7,040 bases of DNA from positions 1-7,040 of the forward strand of contig DNNY01000022.1 in assembly GCA_003497765.1 (NCBI GenBank). The letters are read 5' to 3'. This document shows, piece after piece, positions 1-6,549 of the stretch. The notes under the pieces were generated by a model, which was given only the letters and a program-made list of their open reading frames with translations, made no database searches and was not told the DNA's origin. The position numbers and the translations under genes were made by a program. The stretch is from Oceanospirillaceae bacterium (lineage in GTDB: Bacteria > Pseudomonadota > Gammaproteobacteria > Pseudomonadales > Balneatricaceae). Each line of letters opens with the position of its first letter. Within the stretch, counting starts at the first letter, position 1.

Positions 1-277
1 CGATAACAGTTTCCATAAATTCAGATACTGTTTGGTCGGCTTTGACCGTGGCCATTTGTGACCGGGGTACCATAATGTCGCGCACCTGCATCTTGGACAT
101 TTGCATGGCGCCTTCAATGGTATCCAGTGCTTCACGATCAAGAATTTGATCTTCTTCGGCTTGGCGAATCTGTTCTAGTAACTCTTCTGAGTTGCTAGCC
201 CGGTCGCTAAAAAACAGCGTAATACGTTGTAGCCAGGAGCGTTTCTCCTGACCGTTGGTCGACTGATCGTCGTTCAT
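1..277 (-). CDS. corC: CorC/YbeX-type CBS-domain protein, N-terminal part
   Basis: The first 92 codons of a gene that continues past the left edge. Translation from the ATG at 277 starts MNDDQSTNGQEKRSWLQRIT and continues with an acidic helix (SEELLEQIRQAEEDQ, near residues 33-47), then a TIEGAMQMSKMQVRDIMVPR segment leading into the first CBS domain. That DIMVPRSQM segment is a hallmark of the CorC/HlyC family. Members combine a CBS pair with a C-terminal CorC_HlyC domain and have been linked to magnesium/cobalt efflux; the short CorC type, as here, has no N-terminal membrane domain. The ATG follows AGGAAA at a suitable distance. The gene lies 83 bases downstream of ybeY in the same direction, the usual ybeZ-ybeY-ybeX order. 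The CBS pair and C-terminal domain are outside the window, so the gene's integrity cannot be judged. Confidence 0.9.
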   Translation of the reverse strand, partial: MNDDQSTNGQEKRSWLQRITLFFSDRASNSEELLEQIRQAEEDQILDREALDTIEGAMQMSKMQVRDIMVPRSQMATVKADQTVSEFMETVI

Positions 278-360
278 GTAGTTTCCTGTTTGTCCTTGCT
301 TTGCCCGTGGTTGTTGTCATTAAGCGCAAGGAGATAATAAATCGGAGTATATTTATACCC

Positions 361-828
361 CTAACCGTATGGATTGGCAATGCCCAATGCGGCTAACATG
401 TCAATTTCGAGGCTTTCCATTGCCTCGGCTTCATCATCATTAATATGGTCATAACCCTGCAAATGCAAGCATCCATGGATAACAAGGTGAGCCCAATGAT
501 CTATTAAGGTTTTGTTTTGTGCCTTGGCTTCTCGAGCCACTAAAGGCGCATTAATGACCAAATCACCCAAATACAGGTTATCACCTAACTCAGCAGCTAA
601 CTCTGGGATAGCCAAACTTTCCATATCGACGGGAAAGGACAGAATATTAGTCGGTTTATCCTTACCACGATAATTCTGATTAAGGGTCTGACTTTCCTCG
701 TCATCTACCAGACGTATGGTAATTTCCACGGTTTTGGGTTGCGCCTGTGTAGCTGCATGAAGCCACTGCTGAAACTGGCCTTCTGTTGGCAGGCCTACGG
801 CTGTGGTGGCGACTTGTAAATCTATCAT
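361..828 (-). CDS. ybeY: Endoribonuclease YbeY (16S rRNA maturation / ribosome quality control)
   Basis: A 155-residue protein, the usual length for the UPF0054/YbeY family. The zinc-binding signature [11 protein letters not shown] is intact, with His118, His122 and His128 in the H-x3-H-x5-H arrangement. The upstream family motif [14 protein letters not shown] (about residues 53-66) and GDLVI (88-92) are also present. YbeY is a metal-dependent single-strand endoribonuclease involved in 16S rRNA 3'-end processing and in removing defective 70S ribosomes; it acts in the cytoplasm. The ATG at 828 gives the expected N-terminus (MIDLQVA), but no strong Shine-Dalgarno sequence precedes it, so translation may depend partly on coupling to phoH, whose stop lies 32 bases upstream. 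Nothing in the protein looks degenerate. Confidence 0.96.
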   Translation of the reverse strand: MIDLQVATTAVGLPTEGQFQQWLHAATQAQPKTVEITIRLVDDEESQTLNQNYRGKDKPTNILSFPVDMESLAIPELAAELGDNLYLGDLVINAPLVAREAKAQNKTLIDHWAHLVIHGCLHLQGYDHINDDEAEAMESLEIDMLAALGIANPYG

Positions 829-860
829 CGATGACTAGGCACTATGGTCTAAGGTGAGCA

Positions 861-1913
861 CTATTGCTCGTGTTTTTTCTCATAGCGATCGTAAGCATCA
901 ACTATGCGCTGTACCAGAGGATGGCGTACCACATCGGCTGAATTAAAATAGGTAAAGCCAATATCTTCCTCATCCTTTAACACTTCCATGGCATGTTTAA
1001 GACCAGAGTTAGTGCCTCGGGGGAGGTCAATTTGGGTAACGTCACCCGTTATCACCGCTGTGGAACCAAAACCAATACGCGTCAAAAACATTTTCATTTG
1101 TTCCCGGGTGGTGTTTTGGCTTTCATCCAAGATGACATAAGAGCCATTTAAGGTACGACCGCGCATATAGGCTAAGGGCGCCACTTCAATTATATTCTTT
1201 TCAATTAGCCGACCCACGGTTTCAAAGCCCAGCATCTCGTATAGCGCATCGTATAGGGGTCGCAAATAAGGATCTATTTTCTGTGCTAGGTCACCGGGCA
1301 AAAAGCCTAGCTTTTCACCTGCTTCCACGGCAGGACGCACTAACAAAATACGTCGAATTTCTTCTCGTTCAAGGGCTTCTACTGCACAAGCAACGGCCAA
1401 ATAGGTTTTACCCGTACCTGCCGGGCCAATACCAAAATTGATATCCTTTTGCCGAATAGAACGCACATAATTGATTTGCGTGGTGCCACGAGGCTTAATA
1501 GTAACGCGCTTAGTTCGCACAGTAAGCCCTTCAGCTTGTGGTTCATTGGCTTTTTTCACAGGGGCATCAGTTGTTGCTTGCATAGTTTGTAGGGCTTCCA
1601 CTAATACGAGATGAACACGGTCGGGGCTAATTTCATTATCTTGTTGGGCATCACGATATAATTGCTGCAATACCCTTTCAGCAGCTTGGGCAGGCGCCTT
1701 TTCGCCCACTACAAGAAAACGATTACCACGATTATTGATCTGCACCTTAAGGCGGCTTTCAATCAGCTTCAGGTTATCATTTAAATAGCCTTGGAGGTTG
1801 GCTAGATGGTGGGGATTATCGGGTTGTAGGGTAAAACTCAAGCCATTATCGACCCCGTCCTGTGGGATCTGCTGCTGAGAATGATCAAGTGCCTGATTGT
1901 TGGGTCTAGACAA
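861..1913 (-). CDS. ybeZ: PhoH-family ATPase (YbeZ)
   Basis: A 350-residue PhoH-like protein. After a variable N-terminus of about 25 residues comes a KH-like region (roughly 26-115), a charged linker, then the PhoH P-loop domain (about 135-340). The Walker A motif GPAGTGKT is at 163-170 and the Walker B-type motif VILDESQN at 260-267. VRPAVEAGEKLGFLPGD and VITGDVTQIDLP are further family blocks. PhoH/YbeZ proteins bind ATP and are associated functionally with YbeY in RNA and ribosome metabolism; the precise reaction is not settled. The start is TTG: no ATG or GTG is available in frame between the miaB stop and the conserved region, and AAGGT lies 9 bases upstream of the TTG. The gene sits between miaB (44-base gap) and ybeY (32-base gap), so co-transcription is likely. 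Confidence 0.95.
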   Translation of the reverse strand: MSRPNNQALDHSQQQIPQDGVDNGLSFTLQPDNPHHLANLQGYLNDNLKLIESRLKVQINNRGNRFLVVGEKAPAQAAERVLQQLYRDAQQDNEISPDRVHLVLVEALQTMQATTDAPVKKANEPQAEGLTVRTKRVTIKPRGTTQINYVRSIRQKDINFGIGPAGTGKTYLAVACAVEALEREEIRRILLVRPAVEAGEKLGFLPGDLAQKIDPYLRPLYDALYEMLGFETVGRLIEKNIIEVAPLAYMRGRTLNGSYVILDESQNTTREQMKMFLTRIGFGSTAVITGDVTQIDLPRGTNSGLKHAMEVLKDEEDIGFTYFNSADVVRHPLVQRIVDAYDRYEKKHEQ

Positions 1914-1922
1914 ATTAACGTT

Positions 1923-1927
1923 ACCTT
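1923..1927 (-). promoter_or_regulatory. Shine-Dalgarno sequence supporting the TTG start of ybeZ
   Basis: On the minus strand AAGGT lies 9 bases before the TTG at 1911-1913. The reading frame stays open upstream into the miaB stop region but offers only ATA, GTA and similar non-start codons. This site therefore decides the start of the PhoH-family gene. The short motif alone is weak evidence. Confidence 0.5.
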
Positions 1928-1957
1928 GGCTGTTGGTTGGGAAAACGATTCCTACCC

Positions 1958-3331
1958 CTATTGCACCACGACTGACCCAAAGGGTGCAACCCCATCGAGC
2001 TCAGAAATCACTAATTCACCGCGTAAAGAGTGTGGATGGGCATCCAAAATACGTACTTGAGCGAATTTTCCGATTAAATCCACCTGATCACAGGGGAAAT
2101 TTACTACCCTATTATTTTCCGTACGGCCCGAAAGCTTACCCGGATCTTTTTTGGAATAACCACTGACGAGCACCCACTGCAAGCTACCTACCATGGACTG
2201 ACTAATAGCAAAGGCCTGCTGGTCAATACGGCGCTGCAAAATACTTAAGCGGCGTTTTTTGGTTTCCATATCGGTATTATCTGGCAAATCAGAAGCCGGG
2301 GTACCCGGGCGCTGACTGTAGATAAAGCTAAATGACATATCAAAACCAATATCGGCAATCAAATTCATGGTGTCTTCAAAATCCTGATCGGTTTCCCCAG
2401 GAAAGCCAACAATAAAGTCAGAAGAAAAGCTTATATCTGGTCTTAGCTTACGAATACGTCGCATCTTGGATTTATATTCAAGACAGGTATGGCCACGCTT
2501 CATAGCCATCAAAATCTTATCTGAGCCAGATTGAACTGGTAAATGCAGATGACTGACTAGCTCAGGCACCTGCGCATAGGCCTCAATCAAGCTATCGCTA
2601 AATTCAACTGGGTGACTAGTGGTAAAGCGAATACGGTCAATACCATCGATGGCGGCAATTAAGGTAATCAGCTCAGCCAGATCAACAATTTCTTCGTCAG
2701 CCGTTTCACCTTGGTAAGCATTGACATTTTGTCCCAGCAAATTTACTTCCCGGACGCCTTGTTCCGCCAGTTGATTGACCTCAACTAATACATCCGCCAA
2801 AGGCCGGCTAACTTCTTCACCGCGGGTATAAGGCACAACACAGAAGGTACAATACTTACTACAGCCTTCCATAATGGAGACAAAGGCTTCTGCACCCTCG
2901 ACTTTGGGCGCCGGCAAACGATCAAACTTTTCTATTTCTGGGAAACTTACATCCACGACACCCACAGCACCAGCATCGGTGGCTTCAATCATTTCGGGTA
3001 AACGGTGCAGGGTTTGTGGACCAAAAATCATATCCACAAAAGGCGCCCGCTTGGAAATAGCTTCACCTTCCTGACTGGCAACGCAACCGCCCACACCAAT
3101 TTTTACCTTGGGATTGGCTTCTTTTAGTTTGCGCCAACGGCCTAACTGGTGAAAAACCTTTTCTTGGGCTTTTTCCCGAATCGAACAGGTATTTAGTAAT
3201 AGAATGTCCGCCTCTTCAGGCACCTCTGTCAGCTCCATCGCGTGACTTTCGCCTAGTAAATCAGCCATACGCCCAGAATCATATTCATTCATCTGGCAAC
3301 CGTGGGTTTTAATATAGAGTTTCTTGCTCAT
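1958..3331 (-). CDS. miaB: tRNA-2-methylthio-N6-dimethylallyladenosine synthase MiaB
   Basis: A 457-residue radical-SAM methylthiotransferase, close to the usual family length. The N-terminal UPF0004 domain carries Cys12 ([12 protein letters not shown]), Cys49 ([11 protein letters not shown]) and Cys83 ([11 protein letters not shown]), which bind the auxiliary 4Fe-4S cluster. The radical-SAM cluster ligands are Cys157, Cys161 and Cys164 in [17 protein letters not shown]-terminal TRAM domain (about 382-446) includes [11 protein letters not shown], the expected RNA-binding element. The enzyme converts i6A37 to ms2i6A37 in tRNAs reading UNN codons, with S-adenosylmethionine as methyl and radical source. 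All cysteines needed for activity are present. It is the first gene of the minus-strand cluster; a TATAAT hexamer upstream suggests the cluster promoter lies here. The ATG at 3331 gives the canonical [15 protein letters not shown] start. Confidence 0.98.
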   Translation of the reverse strand: MSKKLYIKTHGCQMNEYDSGRMADLLGESHAMELTEVPEEADILLLNTCSIREKAQEKVFHQLGRWRKLKEANPKVKIGVGGCVASQEGEAISKRAPFVDMIFGPQTLHRLPEMIEATDAGAVGVVDVSFPEIEKFDRLPAPKVEGAEAFVSIMEGCSKYCTFCVVPYTRGEEVSRPLADVLVEVNQLAEQGVREVNLLGQNVNAYQGETADEEIVDLAELITLIAAIDGIDRIRFTTSHPVEFSDSLIEAYAQVPELVSHLHLPVQSGSDKILMAMKRGHTCLEYKSKMRRIRKLRPDISFSSDFIVGFPGETDQDFEDTMNLIADIGFDMSFSFIYSQRPGTPASDLPDNTDMETKKRRLSILQRRIDQQAFAISQSMVGSLQWVLVSGYSKKDPGKLSGRTENNRVVNFPCDQVDLIGKFAQVRILDAHPHSLRGELVISELDGVAPFGSVVVQ

Positions 3332-3358
3332 GGACTATACCTGTGTTCGGGACGCAGC

Positions 3359-3364
3359 ATTATA
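3359..3364 (-). promoter_or_regulatory. Candidate -10 element for the miaB-ybeZ-ybeY-corC cluster
   Basis: A perfect TATAAT on the minus strand, 27 bases before the miaB ATG. No convincing -35 hexamer sits at 16-18 bases: the 17-base position reads TTCCTG, and the better CTGACA is only 14 bases away. The call therefore rests on the -10 element and its position in the intergenic gap. An activator-dependent or otherwise -35-weak promoter would also fit. Confidence 0.45.
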
Positions 3365-3485
3365 CAACAAGCTTTGGATGTCAGGAAATTGTTCATGATG
3401 TGTTTTGCTAAATGTCTATTCTGACCAATAGAATTGATGCTATTTTTATTATCAAGGGTCACGATATATAGGAACTTCTGGCTTT

Positions 3486-3980
3486 TTAAATTAAGCTAGT
3501 TGCTTCTATCTTAGATTGATGCAATTGACTGCTAATACGCTCGAAAAACCTGTGAATTGACACGCATTCAAATTCTGGTAACAAAAGCACTTCTTGTGGG
3601 ATATCGCTCTTACTAGTTACTTTGAATTCCTCAATTAGCTCAACATCTTCATCAATAATTTTAATATAATATCCATTAGCACCTTTAGTGAGACAAGTTT
3701 GACGATACCTTTTTGCATCATAAGCGTATGGTCGTTCAATTTTTTTGTCGATTTTGGAAATGACATCATTTGTTTTTGCCCAAATAAGGTCAACAAAAGC
3801 TAAAAAACCAGATATATCGCCATTTAACAGATTCTCAGAATCAATGAGCTCTTTAGTAGTCCGATGGAAGCCATAGACAATATTGCCACCAAATAGCTTT
3901 ATATTGGTAACAACAAGTGCATAGGCATAAAAATCATCCTTCTGAATCGCAATTAAATCGCCTGCTTTAACTTGAATCAT
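3486..3980 (-). CDS. Hypothetical protein, tentative Imm26-like immunity protein
   Basis: A 164-residue predicted cytoplasmic protein without signal peptide or membrane segments. I do not recognise it firmly. The N-terminus VKAGDLIAIQKDDFYAYALV followed by GGNIVYGFHRTTKE (about residues 31-44) resembles the opening beta-rich part of Imm26-type polymorphic-toxin immunity proteins ('VKxGDxFAIPLxDGxYxFGRV'). This is from memory and not a database match. The rest is charged and mixed (IDKKIERPYAYDAKRYRQ near 77-94; DEDVELIEEF near 110-119). The gene is visibly richer in A+T than its neighbours. No toxin gene, Rhs or T6SS component is adjacent, so it would be an orphan immunity gene or unrelated. 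AGGAG ends only one base before the ATG at 3980, which is unusually tight. The stop is 154 bases upstream of miaB in the same direction, and no hairpin terminator was seen between them. Confidence 0.7.
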   Translation of the reverse strand: MIQVKAGDLIAIQKDDFYAYALVVTNIKLFGGNIVYGFHRTTKELIDSENLLNGDISGFLAFVDLIWAKTNDVISKIDKKIERPYAYDAKRYRQTCLTKGANGYYIKIIDEDVELIEEFKVTSKSDIPQEVLLLPEFECVSIHRFFERISSQLHQSKIEATSLI

Positions 3981-4051
3981 ACTCCTAATCTAACCAATAG
4001 CGTCAACCTGTGCACATAACCATAGCAAGCTTTTGGGATTTTGCTAGTGTC

Positions 4052-4079
4052 ATTATCAACAGCAATATATTGCCTTCAA
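4052..4079 (-). promoter_or_regulatory. Candidate sigma-70 promoter for the hypothetical gene at 3486-3980
   Basis: On the minus strand TTGAAG (-35, 4 of 6 consensus bases) and GATAAT (-10, 5 of 6) are separated by 16 bases, placing the transcript start near 4044 and leaving a leader of about 64 bases. AT-rich intergenic DNA gives such matches by chance, so confidence is modest. Confidence 0.4.
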
Positions 4080-4109
4080 ACATTAATAACACAAACTGCA
4101 AAATACATA

Positions 4110-4125
4110 CTGTCTAATTAAACAG
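4110..4125. repeat. Near-perfect 16-bp palindrome, candidate operator
   Basis: CTGTCTAATTAAACAG reads as the palindrome CTGT-n-TAATTA-n-ACAG, with only one base pair (positions 5 and 12) breaking the symmetry. It lies in the 209-base gap between two divergent genes, 31 bases upstream of one candidate -35 and 3 bases upstream of the other. The dimensions fit a dimeric helix-turn-helix regulator site. No regulator gene is in the window. Confidence 0.4.
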
Positions 4126-4127
4126 AC

Positions 4128-4157
4128 TTGAATCAACCCCTGCTTCTCACGTATGCT
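4128..4157 (+). promoter_or_regulatory. Candidate sigma-70 promoter for the A24-like membrane protein
   Basis: TTGAAT (4 of 6 -35 bases) and TATGCT (4 of 6 -10 bases) are 18 bases apart, predicting a transcript start near 4164, about 26 bases before the ATG. The match is weak; position and orientation are the main support. Confidence 0.3.
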
Positions 4158-4189
4158 GTTGCGACGTTATTAACACAGAAACATTGACT

Positions 4190-4666
4190 ATGAGCTTTGC
4201 CTTTGCTGGCTTAAATATTTTGCTGCTGATTTATTTGGCGCACCGCGATTTTTGGCATTTGCATGTTCCTAATCGGGGCATGTTTGCCTTATTGGTGGTC
4301 TGGGGTGCGCAGCTCTATTGGATGCAACCAGATGATTGGTTCTTCAATCTGTTAACCGGTGCTGGATTTTTCGCTGTTGGTATTTTGTTCTGGCGCTGGC
4401 GCAAGATTTCTGCCAGTGAAGCCAAACTGTTATTGGTTGTTGGTTTAATACTAGGCTGGCCTTGTTGTTTGGTATTTGTCGTCCTATTGCCCATTACGTT
4501 GATTCTGCAGTTTGCTTTTTTGCGCCGCTGGGAGCTAACTGGCCGCAGCCATCATATTGTTTTACGCCGTCTGCGCTTGCTGATTAAGAAAAAACGCCTC
4601 CCAGCGGGGCTTTCTATTGTCGCTGCCGCTATTATTAGCCAATTTTATCTGCTTCTAACGTCTTAA
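4190..4666 (+). CDS. A24 (type IV prepilin peptidase)-like small membrane protein with altered active site
   Basis: A 158-residue, strongly hydrophobic protein with about five membrane segments (roughly 2-18, 30-45, 50-68, 78-111 possibly two, 141-156). It matches the catalytic half of leaderless prepilin peptidases (TadV/CpaA type). The segment HRDFWHLHVPNR (18-29) parallels the D-x-(R/H)-x-x-x-(I/V)PN block, with Asp20 as the first catalytic Asp. ISASEAKLLLVVGLILG (73-89) parallels GxGDxKLLAALGxxLG, and RLPAGLSIVAAA (136-147) parallels the C-terminal IPYGPxIAxG block. In the second motif both glycines are Ser and the catalytic Asp is Glu77, so activity is doubtful. An N-terminal zinc/methylase domain is absent. 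The ATG at 4190 is preferred; a TTG two codons upstream (4184) is possible, and neither has a clear Shine-Dalgarno. No pilin or secretion genes are adjacent. Confidence 0.7.
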   Translation: MSFAFAGLNILLLIYLAHRDFWHLHVPNRGMFALLVVWGAQLYWMQPDDWFFNLLTGAGFFAVGILFWRWRKISASEAKLLLVVGLILGWPCCLVFVVLLPITLILQFAFLRRWELTGRSHHIVLRRLRLLIKKKRLPAGLSIVAAAIISQFYLLLTS

Positions 4667-4677
4667 AACCCTCTTTT

Positions 4678-4694
4678 TGCCCCAAGTTGGTGCA
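4678..4694 (+). promoter_or_regulatory. NtrC (GlnG) enhancer-binding site upstream of glnK
   Basis: TGCCCCAAGTTGGTGCA matches the NtrC dyad TGCACCA-N3-TGGTGCA at 13 of 14 specified bases. Its centre is about 148 bases upstream of the predicted sigma-54 transcription start, a normal enhancer distance. It begins 11 bases after the stop codon of the preceding gene. NtrC phosphorylated under nitrogen limitation would bind here and activate sigma-54 RNA polymerase. Confidence 0.8.
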
Positions 4695-4718
4695 ATGGTG
4701 CTTTTTTTGTGCATTTGC

Positions 4719-4735
4719 CGCACCAAACCTGCACA
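4719..4735 (+). promoter_or_regulatory. Second, weaker NtrC site / cluster of half-sites
   Basis: CGCACCAAACCTGCACA has a good left NtrC half (6 of 7) but a poor right half. Additional half-site-like words lie between this and the strong site: TGGTGCT at 4696-4702 and TTGTGCA at 4707-4713. TTGGTGC (4687-4693) and GCACCAA (4720-4726) form a perfect 7-base inverted repeat spanning the group. NtrC enhancers usually contain two sites, so a secondary low-affinity site is reasonable. Confidence 0.45.
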
Positions 4736-4806
4736 AACAATTTTCCGCACTTCTACTCTTTCAGTTGAATCATTTATAACCCACTGTTTTTATTAAAAAA
4801 CCCATT

Positions 4807-4823
4807 TTGGCACGATACGTGCA
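4807..4823 (+). promoter_or_regulatory. Sigma-54 (RpoN) promoter of glnK-amtB
   Basis: TTGGCACGATACGTGCA matches the -24/-12 consensus YTGGCACGRNNNTTGCW with a single mismatch (G for the first T of TTGC). The invariant GG (4809-4810) and GC (4821-4822) are separated by exactly 10 bases. Transcription would start near 4834, about 60 bases before the glnK ATG. With the upstream NtrC site this makes glnK-amtB a classical nitrogen-limitation-induced operon. Confidence 0.9.
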
Positions 4824-4834
4824 TTATGCCTGAT

Positions 4835-4847
4835 ACCATTTAATGGT
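4835..4847 (+). repeat. Perfect palindrome at the predicted glnK transcription start
   Basis: ACCATTTAATGGT has 6-base arms around one central base. It begins within a base or two of the predicted sigma-54 start. It could be a small operator or a weak 5' hairpin in the mRNA (5 base pairs, 3-base loop). Short AT-rich palindromes are common, so function is uncertain. Confidence 0.3.
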
Positions 4848-4860
4848 GGTCGCCTAATAA

Positions 4861-5232
<372 letters not shown>

Positions 5233-5247
5233 TACAGGACCAATATC

Positions 5248-6483
5248 ATGGAAAACCAAATTTTTGAACTTCAGTATGCACTGGATACCTTTTATTTCTT
5301 GGTATGCGGCGCATTGGTAATGTGGATGGCTGCTGGCTTTAGTATGCTAGAAGCAGGACTTGTTCGCAGCAAAAACACCACTGAAATCCTAACTAAGAAC
5401 GTTGCCCTGTTTGCAATCGCTTGTACTATGTACCTGGTTTGCGGCTATGCCATCATGTATGAAGGCGGCTACTTCCTTAGTGGCATCGTAGGTGATGGTG
5501 TTACCGGTGCCGATGATCCAGCTACTTACGCACCTTCAGCTGACTTTTACTTCCAAGTAGTGTTTGTGGCTACAGCTATGTCAATTGTTTCTGGTGCTGT
5601 TGCGGAACGTATGAAGCTATGGGCATTTCTTGCTTTCTGTGTAGTAATGACTGGCATAATCTACCCTGTTGAGGGATCTTGGACTTGGGGTAGCGCATCT
5701 GTATTTGGCATGTACACCCTTGGCGATTATGGTTGGAGTGACTTTGCTGGTTCTGGTATCGTGCATATGGCTGGTGCTGCCGCTGCTCTAGCAGGTGTAT
5801 TACTACTTGGCGCTCGTGAAGGTAAGTATGGCCCTGACGGTCAGGTACGTGCCATCCCTGGTGCTAACCTACCTCTAGCTACTTTAGGTACCTTTATCTT
5901 ATGGATGGGTTGGTTTGGCTTTAACGGTGGTTCAGTACTGGCTACTGCTTCCGTAGAAAGTGCTAACTCTGTTGCGGTGGTATTTATGAATACTAACGCT
6001 GCTGCCGCTGGTGGTCTAATTGTAGCTTTGATCGTTGCCAAACTACTATTTGGTAAGGCTGACTTAACTATGGCTCTAAATGGCGCCTTGGCTGGTCTTG
6101 TTGCGATCACTGCTGAGCCATCTTTCCCTACTCCTGTAGAAGCTACCGTGATTGGTGGTATCGGTGGTGCCTTAGTCGTGTTTTCTATTATTGCTTTAGA
6201 CAAACTACGTCTAGATGATCCAGTTGGTGCTATTTCTGTACACGGTGTGGTTGGCTTGTTTGGTCTACTAGTAGTACCTTATTCTAATCCAGAAGCTCTA
6301 CTAATGGGTCAGTTGATTGGTGCTGCTACCATATTTGTATGGGTATTTGGTGCTAGCCTGCTAACTTGGGCAATTATCAAGGCGGTAATTGGTCTACGTG
6401 TTTCTAAGGAAGAAGAGTACGAAGGTGTCGATATCGCTGAATGTGGTATGGAAGCCTATCCTGAATTCAAAGGCGGTAAGTAA
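5248..6483 (+). CDS. amtB: Ammonium transporter AmtB
   Basis: A 411-residue Amt/MEP/Rh channel protein with about 11 membrane segments, acting as a trimer in the inner membrane. Family blocks are intact: AGFSMLEAGLVRSKN (29-43), GAVAERMKLWAF (116-127), DFAGSGIVHMAGA (165-177), GWFGFNGGS (221-229), MNTNAAAAGG (247-256) and VHGVVGLFG (331-339). Asp165, His173 and His332 correspond to the conserved binding Asp and the twin pore histidines. Phe106 and Phe225 are likely gate/lining residues. The tail LRVSKEEEYEGVDIAECGME (383-402) is the GlnK-responsive cytoplasmic segment. The first hydrophobic stretch is the first channel helix, so no cleavable signal peptide is seen, unlike E. coli AmtB. AGGA lies 8 bases before the ATG. 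Leucine is encoded by CTA in about 18 of 43 cases, more than in glnK. The operon ends here at a strong terminator. Confidence 0.98.
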   Translation: MENQIFELQYALDTFYFLVCGALVMWMAAGFSMLEAGLVRSKNTTEILTKNVALFAIACTMYLVCGYAIMYEGGYFLSGIVGDGVTGADDPATYAPSADFYFQVVFVATAMSIVSGAVAERMKLWAFLAFCVVMTGIIYPVEGSWTWGSASVFGMYTLGDYGWSDFAGSGIVHMAGAAAALAGVLLLGAREGKYGPDGQVRAIPGANLPLATLGTFILWMGWFGFNGGSVLATASVESANSVAVVFMNTNAAAAGGLIVALIVAKLLFGKADLTMALNGALAGLVAITAEPSFPTPVEATVIGGIGGALVVFSIIALDKLRLDDPVGAISVHGVVGLFGLLVVPYSNPEALLMGQLIGAATIFVWVFGASLLTWAIIKAVIGLRVSKEEEYEGVDIAECGMEAYPEFKGGK

Positions 6484-6498
6484 AACTTAACCCCTAAC

Positions 6499-6533
6499 AA
6501 AAAGGGCGTATCGAAAGATACGCCCTTTTTTTT
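6499..6533 (+). terminator. Strong intrinsic terminator after amtB, probably bidirectional
   Basis: A 9-base-pair perfect stem (GGGCGTATC at 6504-6512, GATACGCCC at 6517-6525) closes on a GAAA tetraloop and is followed by eight T residues. Five A residues precede the stem, so the reverse strand also has a U-tract. It sits in the 66-base gap between convergent amtB and xsc and can serve both. Confidence 0.95.
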
Positions 6534-6549
6534 GACCTAACGTTAAAGC

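Noticed and set aside
293..332. Inverted repeat TCCTTGC / GCAAGGA between ybeY and corC
   Set aside because: Seven-base arms with a 26-base loop and no T-run on the minus strand; too weak for a terminator and not clearly regulatory.
1897..2166. Open frame of 89 codons on the plus strand across the miaB/phoH junction
   Set aside because: It lies antisense to the conserved miaB C-terminus and the phoH start, shows no recognisable family features, and is explained by the genes on the other strand.
2874..3074. Open frame of 66 codons on the plus strand within miaB
   Set aside because: Entirely antisense to conserved MiaB sequence, low-complexity Ser/Thr/Ala-rich translation, no independent ribosome binding support.
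3332..3485. Looked for a terminator or small RNA between the orphan gene and miaB
   Set aside because: No stable hairpin followed by a T-run was found; only the -10 element near miaB is supportable.
4760..4806. Possible IHF site between the NtrC sites and the sigma-54 promoter
   Set aside because: The stretch is AT-rich and suitably placed for DNA bending, but the best match (AATCAT with a downstream AAC instead of TTR) is too poor to call.
5841..6203. Open frame of 120 codons on the minus strand within amtB
   Set aside because: Its Ala/Pro/Thr-rich translation is what antisense reading of the Gly/Ala/Val-rich channel sequence yields; amtB is unambiguous on the other strand.
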